Under the pieces are notes generated by a model. It saw only the letters and a list, made by a program, of their open reading frames with translations, had not been told where the DNA came from and ran no database searches. Positions 1 to 11,275 of a DNA stretch of 64,000 nt are shown here, piece after piece. The DNA comes from Cephalotus follicularis. Its lineage: Eukaryota; Streptophyta; Magnoliopsida; Oxalidales; Cephalotaceae. A program made the translations under genes and the position numbers. The stretch lies in the NCBI GenBank assembly GCA_001972305.1, contig BDDD01000553.1, forward strand, positions 250,955 through 314,954, given 5' to 3'. How positions within the stretch are numbered: the first letter of the stretch is position 1; each line of letters begins with the position of its first letter.

Positions 1-9
1 TTTAATTGA

Positions 10-325
10 AGACATCGATCCCTACATGCAAAGACATCGACGTCCGTACAAAAGACATCGATGCCTTTCCATAGACATCGAAGCCTTTCTAGACCTATCT
101 GCATTTCCCAGAAAAGACATCGACCCCTACAAAAGAAGTCGATGTGATGCTCAAAGATTCAAATGCTGGAGATTTCCCAGAAATGACATCGACGCCTTTA
201 AAAAGACATCGACTTCTTTTTAAATGGATTGACCCAGGAAACAAGGAACGACTAGTAAACGCACTTCCAACGGCTATCAACTATCAAAGACATCGATGCC
301 TTTCCAAAAGACATCGACATCTTTA
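10..325 (+). repeat. array of about ten AAAGACATCGACGCCTTT-like motifs
   Basis: About ten copies of a short near-palindromic motif start near 11, 33, 53, 73, 115, 135, 184, 205, 288 and 309. Spacers of roughly 10-70 bases are unrelated to each other. The common core is ACATCGA(C/T)G(C/T)C, often preceded by AAAG and followed by CTTT. Copies differ mainly at CpG positions (CG to TG or CA), as expected after cytosine methylation. The array ends about 90 bases upstream of the TATA box. The same motif recurs in the gypsy-type solo LTR at 20053-22777. Confidence 0.85.
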
Positions 326-416
326 TGTCAGAAGAGACAAAATTCAGAATTGCACTAACACATTTTAAAATCAAAAGCTTCCATGAATTATGCAATGGCT
401 ACAAATCTTTTCTGCC

Positions 417-424
417 TATAAAAG
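417..424 (+). promoter_or_regulatory. TATA box of the first LTR
   Basis: TATAAAAG directly downstream of the motif array and about 540 bases before the LTR end. This fits the U3/R boundary of an LTR promoter. Transcription is an inference from position and consensus only. Confidence 0.6.
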
Positions 425-964
425 GAAGACTGAAACCTCAGAAGTATATACAGAAACACTGAACTACATCAATTCAACAAGAATAACACAACATCAAGAG
501 AGATATCATATTCAAGCATTCTATTGCCAAAAAAAATCTCAAAGTGCTCTATAGTGTTCTAAAAGGCTACTAAGCTCTATCTTTTGAGTTTATCTGAGTG
601 TTTCACATTGTGAGCTGTATTATCCATATCAAAACTATTTGAGAGGTTATCTTGTAAACACTTTCACAATTACTTGTAAAAGAAGAGAATCATCTAAGGT
701 CTTGAGGTCAAGGTCTTGTGATTGAGGTCAATCACGAAATTGTAAGGTGTAACGAATTGCTGCCATAATCAATTCGAGATAGTGGAAACTCAAGGAGCTC
801 CCTTGGAAAAAGTGGACGTAGGCAAGAGTTAGCCGAACCACTCTAAATTCGAAGAAGTTTTTCTTTCCCTTTACTCTTTACTTTTAAAGTTTTTAATTTT
901 CGATATTTACTTCAATATTCAATTCACCCCCCCCTCTTGTATATTGCAAGAGTGTTTATTTCAC

Positions 965-3431
965 TTTCCTACCTATGGAATACTGTCAGGCTGGACTACA
1001 CATGGTCATTTGGCATGCCCTTATTGCATGGGTTAGACCAAGGGTTTTAGATTGAAGCATAGTCAAAAATGTTCATGGTTTAACTGTCATCGTCAATTGT
1101 TGCCCATACACCACCAGTTTAGAATAGACAATAAAAAATTCTTGAAGGGGTCGACGGGTGACCAAGGTGTGTGTGGAGAGGTTATCAGGGGAAGAGGTAT
1201 AGGATCAACTCTCTGAGTTGAATAAAGTTGTGTTTGGAAAAGGTGTACCAACTAGTAAGATTCCTGGGTTCGGGAGAGTACACAATTGGACTAAGCAAAG
1301 AATCTTTTTCGAACTTCCTTATTGGAGTAAAGTACTAGTCAGACACAAGTTGGACGTCATGCACATCGAGAAGAATGTGTTTGAATATATATTCAACACG
1401 GTCATGAATGTGAAGGGAAAATTGAAAGAAGATGTACAAGCTCGACTTGATCTAAAAGAGTTGAGAATAAGACATGAACTGTATGCAGAAGAGGTGGATG
1501 GGCGGATCATATTGCCACCAGCAAAATATTCATTGAACAGTGAATAGGTCAGACAAGTTTGTGAATGGATGACAGAGATTAGGTTTCCGGATGGATACGC
1601 CTCAAACATATCTCGGTGTCTGAATGTTTCAGAGTGTGAGGTTTAATGATTGAAGAGCCATGATTGCCATGTTTTCATACAGAGGCTTCTTCTGATTGCA
1701 TTTTCTAAGTTTCTCCCGAGAAATATCATTGACGTGTTGGCAGAGGTCAGTGATTTTTTCGGAATATATGCTCAATATCGAACAGTGTTGCGAAGATGGA
1801 CTTGCTCCAGAGTAAAATTGTCCAAACAATTTGCAAAATGGAGAAGATATTTCCTCCGTCGGTTTTTTATTCGATGGAACATCTTCTTGTCCACCTAGCT
1901 TACGAAGCGAAAGTATGTAGCCCGGTTCAGAATACATGGATGTATCCAATTGAGAGGTATAGTTAATCGTTGTTTCTCTTTCCAAAAATGTTAATCTCTT
2001 TGTCATGCATTCTAATTACATATTTAATTGCAGAGAGCTATTTGTTCTTAAAAAGATGGTCAAGAACAAAGCTAGTGTGGAAGGGTCGATCGCCAAGGCA
2101 TACATTGTTAGCAAGTTGACAATGTTTTGTTTGTATTATTTAGAACCTGATGTCCTGACGAGGTTGAATAGACCTGAGTGAAAATGGGATGGGGGCGCCA
2201 TTGCAAGTAACGAATTTCTATCCATATTTACTCATCCCAGTAAAGCACTGGGCAAGACAGAGAAAAGACATATGACAAATAAAGAATACGAGGATGCATA
2301 TTTGTACATCCTTCTGAACTGCGATGAAGTTAGCCCTGTGGTTGAGTAAGTATACATATATATTGTACTAAGTTTATACTCTATTTATACGAATTGTAAA
2401 ATTTCAACGTATCTCACTTACATTCTTTGTTGTAGTGAGTACGAACAACTAGTCAGTGAATTAAACTAACATTACCCCAAACAAATTGAAGAAGAACGCG
2501 ATGAACACCTTATGAAATGGTTTCAAAGCCGTGTAAGTAATTCCATAATATGTGAACAAAGCGTCTATAAGTTTCATGATTTTTAATTGTTGATGTTGAT
2601 TTCTATATTATGTGTATGCATTGCACACTTAATAGGTTAAGAATGATAAGGAAGTTGACCCTCGTCTACAAAATTTAGCAAGTGCACCTGCTACAAAAGT
2701 GAGGTTGTGGAAGGGGTATGTCGTCAACGGGTACAAGTTTCACACTAAAGATGCATTGAGGACCTCAACAACTCAAAATTGGGGTGTAATGATCATGGGA
2801 AGCACTTGGAATGATAGTTGTAATGACTTTTACGGAGCCTTGGTTGACGTTGTGGAGCTTGATTTCTACGGAAAAGACAACAAAATTGTTTTATTCAAGT
2901 GTGATTGGGTTGACACTTCAGAGAGAGGTACAAGAGTGGATGAGTTTGGGATTGTTCGTCTGAACCCAGAAAAGGAACTCCCTACATACGAGATGTTCAT
3001 GTCGGCAAGTCAAGCTGTGTAGGTATTCTACGCACCTAGCATTTCCAACAATCGTAGGTACAAAGGGTGGGTGACTGTGATAAAAACGAAACCCAGAAAT
3101 GCCTACAACCTTCCTAATTATGAAGAAGAAGATGGCGATGATTTGAATATAAAATATGACATTGTAAGAAGATGTCGCCAGTGGTCCACTACGATCATTT
3201 GCAGCTGATTTAAGTCCTGAAAGTGAAGATTCCCTTCGAGGAGATGGGGAATGGGAGGAGGTAGTATTGCCTCCAAATGTTTGAATAAGGGATCCTACGT
3301 CAGACCATGACAATACAGTTGATGAGGAAGATGAATGGGAAGACGATGTTTCTGACAGGGATAAGGTGGATGGAGGGATGAAATATGATTCCGATAGTCA
3401 AGACGACATGGATACTGATTGCATAGATTAA
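965..3431 (+). pseudogene. TNP2-like CACTA transposase (Transposase_21, DUF4218, DUF4216), 5'-truncated and decayed
   Basis: The frame opens mid-domain with FPTYGILSGWTTHGHLACPY, the zinc-binding part of TNP2. It continues with NWTKQRIFFELPYWSKVLVR and HKLDVMHIEKNVFEYIF (about 1290-1400), the family hallmark. DUF4218 follows from about 1645 (LKSHDCHVFIQRLL; KMEKIFPPSVFYSMEHLLVH; AYEAKVCSPVQNTWMYPIER), then DUF4216 at about 2699-3022 (WGVMIMGSTWN, KCDWVDT). The C-terminus is acidic and ends at 3431. Introns with GT...AG borders are visible at about 1957-2033, 2346-2435 and 2533-2635. Premature stops occur near 1020, 1545, 1645, 2180, 2466, 3020 and 3283, and a frame change lies near 1770. The N-terminal part upstream of the LTR is missing. 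It cannot encode a working transposase. Confidence 0.9.
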
Positions 3432-4780
3432 ACTGTAAGTTAATAGTGTAGTATATGTAATAAATACTGTTTGCAATAGTATTCTTAATCTTCTAATTTG
3501 GCATGACATTATAATTTGATAATATATAGTAGGACAACTGTATGTAGTTTGTATCGTTTTTAAATACGGTGAGTTCTTGCAGATATGCCAAGCAGGGTCA
3601 CACGTTTCTCTATTTCTGGAGATTCCACCATACCATCCGGATTTACGCGTCCCGAGTCGAACTCCATGCACACGGGAGCAGGATAACGATGTTCCCAGTG
3701 TTATAAGGAAATTTGTTATGTCAAGATATTTGACCTTAAACTGTTTTTCGTATTGTCGAAGCTTTTTGTTATTTTTTGTTATACATGTTTACAGTCAAAT
3801 GTAACCATGTTTTTGAATTAGGCTCCCAATAGTGATGGACAATGGGAGCTAGTAGGGGGGCGGACTTGCCCCCGTAGGGGGTGGAGGATTCTAGGCCTAT
3901 TCGGCATATCAATGCCAATAGGTAAGTAACTAGTAATTTAAGTGCATTTTTTAAAAACTAACCTATCATGTTGGTGCTAATATTTGTTTAATTGCAGGTG
4001 TTTTGAGGAGATGGGCATGAAGAACACCATAACATCTATCATCAAGTGTAGAATACTGCAACCATGGACCACGTGGAGCCAGTGGCCCGATTCAGAGGAG
4101 GAACTACTGTAGGAGAAGCTACTTGTGAGTAAAACTGTTGGAGTTAAAAATTAATATTATTCAGGATATTTTTATTTTTGTTGTTTGACACTGTTATTTT
4201 GTAGGACTACTTCCACTTTCTACCATCTAATGCACACAGCAGGCCTGCAATCCATAGTTACGTGTAAGAGAATTACCCAAAGTGGATGCGTAACTATAGG
4301 AAGAAGGCAATGACGGGTGCTGGTGTATGCCAGATGAGCCCTAAGTGCAGGCAGTATGGCCCTGTAGAGATACCACAGCCAGTGTGGGATAAAATGGTGA
4401 ACATCTGGATGTCCGAGGATTTTAAGAAGTGGGCAAGAAAAAATGCAGCCAATAGGGCGAATGAAGAACACACAATGTAAGAGCCCTAAATATTATAAAG
4501 AATTATTATTGGGTTTTGTAATTATTTCCTTGCCTTTTTGGGCTGGGCCTGAATTTTATGATGTATTTATTTGGGCCTTAATGGAATATAATTTGTGAAC
4601 TTGGGCTAAAGAGAATATGTTTTTCTCCTTGGGGCAGGATTTAATGTAGTAATTGGATTTTTGGGCTTGTAAGTGGAAAGTCTAATTTGGCCCAAGTGGG
4701 AGGAGGCTGGCCCAAGCCCAGCAAAAAGGCCTACACCCGTAAGAGCTCTCTCAAGAGTTCTAGGCTCTTCCAAGGGTCAT

Positions 4781-4790
4781 TATAAAAAGG
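4781..4790 (+). promoter_or_regulatory. TATA box in the 2.86-kb LTR
   Basis: TATAAAAAGG about 305 bases into the LTR, a normal place for an LTR promoter. Confidence 0.55.
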
Positions 4791-5299
4791 AGAAGCTGGC
4801 AGGGAGCTACACTTTAGTCATTTCTTACACATTTTTATCTAGAGAATTTGGGAGAATGAGAGAGTGGGAGGAAGGAGACAAAGTGGGTGCTGTCCATGGA
4901 GCCCCCATGTCCCATGTACTATGATGGTATAAATACCATTCCCTGGGAGCAAGGCTTTGTGCAAGGAAGAAGGAATTGGCAAAGTAAAGGTAGCAGGCCC
5001 AGCTTCGGAGGAAATCCAGAAATTAAGAGGAAGGAAGCAATCTCCATTTTCAACCTTTACCCCAAGTAGGTTACTCCATATCCGAGTGCCTACCAGCTTG
5101 TGTGTGTGCTTGTGTGCCTGTTATGCGTGTTTGTTATTATTTGCTGCTATATGTGATTTATTGTTCGTGTGTCATTGTTTAGTAAAGTAAAATTATACAT
5201 ATATGTGTTCTCGGGTATGTGCCTTAGCCAAATAATGCACGTAGCACGTGGTTATTTCCTCTTCCCATCCTATGCATTCCTATACGCACATGATGCTTG

Positions 5300-6250
5300 T
5301 GTTTTATTCCAGGAGCTTTGTCCTGGTACGCATTAACAGTGCAAAAAGCACGCAGGCGTCGTTACAAAGACGCCGTGGTGAAGTTGAGTCCTCTTGGTCA
5401 TGTGTCCAGGCCTGGCAACTCGCAGCGCCCTCCTTGGTAGGCGTCGAGCTTCTCCATCGCTGGTGAGCAAGGATCATGCGTCCAAGGCATGAAACGCATG
5501 ACACCCGAGGTGCAGAGACGCACTATGCATGTGCCTGGGAAGAATTCCAGAGGTGCCCATGTGCGGAGCTAAAAAGATGGGGTACCAGGGGAGAGTTGGT
5601 GCCGAGCTGCCATGCCGGAGATCCTCTACCATGCCCGAGCAACCATGCTGAGGTCCTCTGCCCATGCCTGAGGACCCATGTACTCAAGGTGGTGGTATGC
5701 CGGTGGTGCCGGGAAGACAAGCCATAAGTGACGGGGAAGCTAGGTGCCAGAGGAGACATGTGTTATGGTCAGAATGCCAGGGAAGGGTAATGCCTAGCTG
5801 CCGGGGTGAATGCCCGACCTATCGGGGTGAATGCCCGAGCTGCCGGGGTGAATGCCCGAACTGCCGAGGTGAACACCCGAGCTCCTACCTTGCCCGAGCT
5901 CAACACCCGAGCTCCCCATGCCATGCACGAGCTCCATGCAAGGCCCAAGCTCCCCTCCAGTGCATGCCGAGCTGCCTTCGTGCCAAGGGTTCCATGTATG
6001 CAAGGTGGAGATGCTAAAGGAAAGCAGAGCCAGGTTGAGGTGCCATGGTGAAGGACAGGGAAGTTGCTAGCCTAGGGTGCCAACGCCAGGGGAGTCTTGC
6101 GCCCAAAATCCATGCTTCCCGAGCATGTCTCACACGGCGCCAAGCTCTCCTCTGCCTTCGCCCGAGTAGGTGACAGAGACGAGCTCTCTCCTGCCTCGAG
6201 CCGAATGTGCATGCTGGGCACGTATTATCCCCTGGTACGCACCCTTTGCA
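5300..6250. other. GC- and CpG-rich block inside the 2.86-kb LTR
   Basis: Base composition changes sharply relative to the AT-rich surroundings. The stretch is rich in GAGCTGCC, ATGCCCGAG, GGTGAATGCCC and AAGGCATG words, and long open frames run through several registers without family resemblance. The open frames come from low stop-codon density in GC-rich DNA, not from a recognisable gene. Possible origins are an expanded LTR-internal repeat or a captured foreign fragment; I cannot decide between them. Confidence 0.6.
5798..5881 (+). repeat. 21-bp tandem repeat, four units
   Basis: Four head-to-tail units of CTGCCGGGGTGAATGCCCGAG type at 5798-5818, 5819-5839, 5840-5860 and 5861-5881, followed by shorter degenerate pieces (CAACACCCGAGCTCC) to about 5915. 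Because 21 is a multiple of three, an open frame reads as a seven-residue repeat (GVNARAA). I regard this as incidental. Confidence 0.85.
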
Positions 6251-6534
6251 TGCATTATTGAAGAAGGAAATGGTATATGTGTGTGCATGCGTCCCTATCA
6301 TATCATAAGGTGAGGAAATGAGTATGTAGGTATATGACCCTGGGCAGGTGAAGAATAAGGTAATTGAGAGAGTTTACATGCATGCATTTGCTAAGTATAG
6401 TGAGCATGAGAAGGTGCCATGCTCCTTTTATACCCAGGACCCGCTTAATGGAAAAAGAGATAAAAAGGAAATAATAAAAGGAAGGAAATAGATTTAGAAA
6501 ATGGAATGTAAAAGGAAAGGAATTATATAGATGG

Positions 6535-6790
6535 ACTCAGGTAGGTGAGCCCAACTGGGGAGAATTCTGCCGAGCAGGTGAACCCAAGGGGTGAATACCG
6601 CGAGGCAGGTGATCCTCGGGCGAATCAGCCTAATGGTGAACCTAAAGGTGAATTCCTCCAGAGCTGGTGATCCAAAGGGTGAACCACCAGAGCATGTGAG
6701 CAAAGGGCAAATTTCCGCTCGGCAGGTGAACCTGGAGGAGAATTCCGCAGGCAGGTGAGCCTAAAGGTGAACCTTACACATTGACCAAAC
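6535..6790 (+). repeat. imperfect AGGTGAACC/GGTGAATTCC repeats
   Basis: About ten irregularly spaced copies of (G)CAGGTGAxCC followed by GGxGAATxCCG, such as GCAGGTGAACC near 6574 and 6722. They loosely resemble the GGTGAATGCCCG unit upstream, so both may come from one ancestral repeat that spread within the LTR. Confidence 0.6.
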
Positions 6791-7878
6791 CATAGGATGA
6801 CCGGACTAGACTCCTCTGTAAAGTGATTGATGTGTATGATTTGAGTAGAGTAGTCCGAGGACAAAGTATGATGATGTTATGGATTGTGGTCTGCCTTCAT
6901 GATGTGCATGTATTATTATTATTTCTCCTCTGCACTTATTGTTGTTCCTATGGTATGTGCCCGTATATGTTGTAACCTACACAACCCCCAGGGTTCCTGA
7001 CCCATTACTTTGAATGGGCCAGGTACAGGAACAGGTAGTGGTGGCACATCGCAGCAGCGTCAAGGATAAAGAGCGAAGTATGATCCTCCTCCTCGGCAGT
7101 ACGCTTTATGGTTGGATTCTCGAAGAATAAATTATGTATTTATTTTATTTTATCTGCTGGTTGTTGGAGTGTATTTTTTTATGTATCGAACTGGGTCTGT
7201 ACATCCACACATTAAATAAAGGATTATGGTTATGATTTATTTAAGTTTTAAATTTTTATGATGATAATGATGATTGTACGGTTTGCCACGTGTCGAGTCG
7301 TGGGGCCCATCCCACAGTTCGGGGCGTGACACACCGCCTACACTGGCGGTAGTTACACGATGGAAAGACAACTTAAGATTGGGATAAGTAATAAACTTAA
7401 TTTATAATTATGGTGATTAATAAACTTAATTTGTGTTTCAAACTAGTTGAAATAGCATTGGACTTGCAGAAGGGAAAAAGGTTGTGGATGTATTTTACGA
7501 CATCCATCGGAGGGCGGGGAATGATACTCTTCCCCCTCCTATTATAGTGGAGAGGATGGTGAGTCACAAACTAAAATAAATATATCAATTACCGTTTATA
7601 TGTCAATTACTTAACTGATTAATCTTGTAATTTTTTTATAGGAGAAGTACCAGGTTGTTGCCGGGCTAGATACTGTTGAGGGGACCGACGGTATTAGTAG
7701 GCCGGCTCCCTTTCCTTGTCGTGGAATGGACAGACACGATAGGAGGTCCGCAGAAGGGCAAGATCTGTGGCTTGGGGAACTACATGACTTCCACGAAGAT
7801 GCCACCACAAGCACTTTGAAGTACTCAGTCAGGAATGGGAAGTCAGAGTCGCCCATTCACTTCACAGCCATCAGAGGC

Positions 7879-9471
7879 TGACGGGTGTCGTTAAGCCGAA
7901 TCAAAATTACCCTGATATAAAAATTAATATAATGGAAAGTAGGGATCGTTCCCATGAAGAGCTTTGATGATATGATATAAAAATGAAACTAGAATACTTA
8001 AACAAAAATAATAAATACTTACTTAAATTAATCTAAGCTAACAATGCAAATAAAGTGAATTGAAAAGAGGATTGGTTTTGAATTAAACTACTTTAATGAA
8101 AAACTAAACAATTCAGAGCAAATATTTAATGTAAACTAACAAAATAAATAAATAAGAAAAGTGATATGAAAAAGCAATCTCATAGATGTTAGAATACCCT
8201 CATGCATATATATATATTCAAGTTCATGGCACAAATTCTGTTTTAATAGCACAGCAAACTAATGATTTAGCCTAGGTATAACCTATCCTGTGAAACCTTG
8301 ATATTCTCAAAAAGTTGATTGGTTAAAAGGTGTCATTGGTTCAATCACATAGAAATATATAGCATGATGTGAATGAATTAGAGCTACTAACACTAAATCA
8401 TCAAAACATATTTTATATCATTAAAAATTCTTCTCATCAATATCCCACATACATTAACAAGAAAAAGTGTCTCACAAACATACAATTTAAATTAAAAACC
8501 AGAATTGAGATATATAAAATATATGAGTTCATCTACATCTAGAGATTAAGAAATTTAGTCAAGTATGGTGATGATGACAATAATTTCTTGCACTGAATTC
8601 TTCATTAAAAACAAGCTGCTTCTTCAATCTCCAAGAACTGTCGTGAAAAACGTCTTGGCTCTGTCCTCCTACATCTCCTCTTACTACTGCTCTTTCCTAA
8701 TGATATCTATATATAGCCGACTAAAACATACTCTCTATTATTCGTATTTGACACGGAGAAAGTGCTGATTCATGAGGCGCATGGGCTGATCTGTTGCATG
8801 GACTACTGCATGTTGAAGCTTAATACGCATGAGATATAATTGATTGGAATGGACACTTGCAGGCTTCTGATGGATTGGAGATGTATGCATGCATGGACTC
8901 TTGTGCGTGACTTGCATGTTGGCGTGTATGGGCTGGATGTAGTAGATGCTGGGCGTGTTGCATGGCTTCATGGGCTACTGCATGTGTTGATTGGCTTACA
9001 TGCAGATGGCATCATGGACTAGTGTGCACGCATGGATGCTCGGCTGAATTGAAGAATGATGCGCATGGATTGGTGCAGGCAGCAAAGAATTGCAAGTTTG
9101 GAGAGTGACATCATGATGATGTGGGCTCCACGTGTTTCAACATTTGTTTTCTTGCAATATCTCTTCATCGGAGCTTCAGAATGAATCAGCCAAAGAACGA
9201 AAAGTGCCCCAAATAATTTTATGAATCCAATATTAAATATTTTCTGAGCCTTAAATTTTGACTTCTCTCGCTTAAGTGGGTGCACTCTTTAACCGATCTT
9301 TAACATCAAGCTACTTTAACTCGAAAAGTAACGTTTATCCTCCAATTTCTCTTATTTCACGATAATAAACATAATACATGAAAATCAAATAAACACAACC
9401 ACAGTAGTCTATTCCAAGCATAAAAATATCATAAATAAATCATTAAAAATAACACATTTTTATGCTTATCA
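7879..9471 (-). repeat. 3' LTR of the Athila-like element
   Basis: In plus-strand reading it runs from TGACGGGTGTCGTTAAGCC to TTTTTATGCTTATCA. It is followed by the C-rich tract AATACCCCAATACTTG, the purine tract of the element on the minus strand. It matches 13940-15567 almost throughout. Confidence 0.9.
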
Positions 9472-11275
9472 AATACCCCAATACTTGAACTTTGCTTGTC
9501 CTCAAGCAAACAATATGGAAAGCTAAGAACACGAAAACAAAAAAATAAACAGCAAATACAAACAAAAACCTAACTCACTTTCGTAGGAATCACGATTGCA
9601 TTTAGTGGATGCAACAAGCCTTTAAACCTCTAGGTGACCCTAGAGGACGAGTTTTGTCTCGTGAGTGTTTTCCAGCGAATAAACACACAAAATTCAGTTC
9701 ATAAAAACTTTGAAAATAGGCCAAATGTATCTCTACTAAAAAATTATAGAACACCCCCATACTTGAATTTTATTATCTTGTTCCAAGTTCTAGAAAATAA
9801 ACATATCTCAATTAAGGATTCTTAGTTAACATAAAATCCTAGTTAGGAGTCGGACAAAGAACTTTAGCACTTAGACACATTTTCTTTCTTTTGCTTTTGA
9901 TTTTCTCTTTTTATTCATTCTTCCACTCTTTTCCATCTGAAATGTTATGGATGGAGCAAACACCAGACAGTCAAAGTACTAAGTAGTTTCTGATTTTTCC
10001 AATTTAAATTTGTTCAATGTCTTGATTTCTTAAGCTCTTTTTTTTTTCTATAAGACCCATGTAGTGAGCTTTCGACCAGTTACTCTCAAACCAGTTGGTT
10101 TTAAGGAACTAGGTGTAAAACACCCATCGGGCTTAAGTACTCGAATCAAATAGGCTACAAACCAAGACTGAATTCAAAGAGGTAAAATATACATTATTCT
10201 TTTTCTTTCTTTTTTATATGCAAGAAAATTAATTCCTTGACCTTCTCGTTACTAAAATTTATGAAACCTTGAAAACACTCAAGATTAATCTTTTTTTTCC
10301 GAATAAACTCTCACCTTGAGATGCATTATTTTTCTTTTCCTCGCAAACAAAATTTTTATTATTTCTCCTATGGGTTTTCTATTATTTCTAAGCAGATCAA
10401 CATTTATTCCTACTTTCAAAATTAAGATGAACATTGGTACTAACGCCCACATACTTAAACGATGCATTGTCCTCAATGCCATAAAGAACAATGAAAATAT
10501 TCATGAATGAGCAATAATAAATATGAAGCAATACAATAAAATAAAAACAATGGGGTCGGATTTACCGGATATGATCATGGAATCTCGTAAAGAAGCTCAT
10601 GCAAGTCCATAGCCTCTTCCATCGATACACGTAACTTACCTACAAAACTATGAAAAACAAAAACATAAATGAAACAAAAACATAAAAGAAATGAGGTGCA
10701 TAAATAAAACAGTGGGTTGCCTCCCACTAAGTACTTCGCTTTAACGTCTTTGGCTGGACGCAACAAATATGGAATCATGGAGGAGTGTAGACAGGATCAA
10801 TCAAGTCAACAGACTCAATGATCATGTCCATCAGTAATTCCATCCACATAAGGTTTCAAACGCTGTCCATTGACTTTAAATGCGTCTCCAAAACCTGTCC
10901 AAGCAAACTCAAAAATACCAAGTGAAAGCACAGTTTGAAAAATATAAACAACATCCCAAAGGGATTGCCACCAATAAAAACAAACAATAAGAACATAACA
11001 TTTTAATGCATCACTTATACCTATCACATCAATCGGGAACACATAATGTGAGAAAATCATTGGTACAATATGAAAATATTCCAACAAGATCTCCACCAAT
11101 AAAAACCGTCAAAAGAACAAAGATAGTTGTGGCCAACGAGCCAGTCACACATTTGATCCATACAAATGCACACCCTCCATCCTAGTTTATCTTCAGTGAG
11201 GAAAAAATTATTTTTGAGGATGATGTAAGGGTGAGACGGTGTGCTAAGCTTGTGAGTGAAATGGGACAAATCATC
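9472..11275 (-). other. AT-rich interior of the Athila-like element, no coding signal
   Basis: About 1.8 kb between the 3' LTR and the first recognisable pol-related piece. Long T and A runs are present (near 10035, 10200, 10290). Stop codons occur in all frames, and the short open frames show no family motif. In related elements this interval downstream of pol is a long non-coding or env-like region. I see nothing further in it. Confidence 0.5.

Larger units (their letters stand above)
1..963 (+). mobile_element. LTR of a retrotransposon, 3' part (window starts inside it)
   Basis: A plus-oriented LTR with a motif array (10-325), a TATA box (417-424), a C-rich stretch near 925-940 and a final CA at 962-963. 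At that point the reading frame of a CACTA transposase begins abruptly, so this LTR lies inside the transposase gene and is younger than it. The pyrimidine-rich end resembles plant Ty1/copia LTRs, but no coding part is in view, so the superfamily is uncertain. Whether it is a solo LTR or the 3' LTR of a longer copy cannot be told, because the left part is outside the window. Confidence 0.7.
4476..7331 (+). mobile_element. very long LTR (2.86 kb), solo, gypsy-type ends
   Basis: It begins TGTAAGAGCCC and ends CGGGGCGTGACA, inside an exon of the Transposase_24 gene, whose reading resumes immediately afterwards. No gag or pol is present, so it looks like a solo LTR or a non-coding relict. The flanks CACAA (4471-4475) and CACCG (7332-7336) agree at only three of five positions, so the target duplication is unclear or decayed. 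A TATA box lies at 4781-4788. A GC-rich block with tandem repeats occupies the middle. The terminal sequence resembles the other long LTRs here (20053-22777, 37059-39701, 42259-45382). No motif array of the TCGA type was seen in it. Confidence 0.75.

Noticed and set aside
10-325. Regularly interspersed short repeats resembling a CRISPR array
   Set aside because: The repeats are short, degenerate and symmetric, spacer lengths vary widely, no cas genes are near, and the context is a plant LTR.
5664-6051. Open frames with a seven-residue repeat that could be a repeat protein gene
   Set aside because: They lie in GC-rich tandem DNA inside an LTR, open in several registers and on both strands, with no start context or family resemblance.
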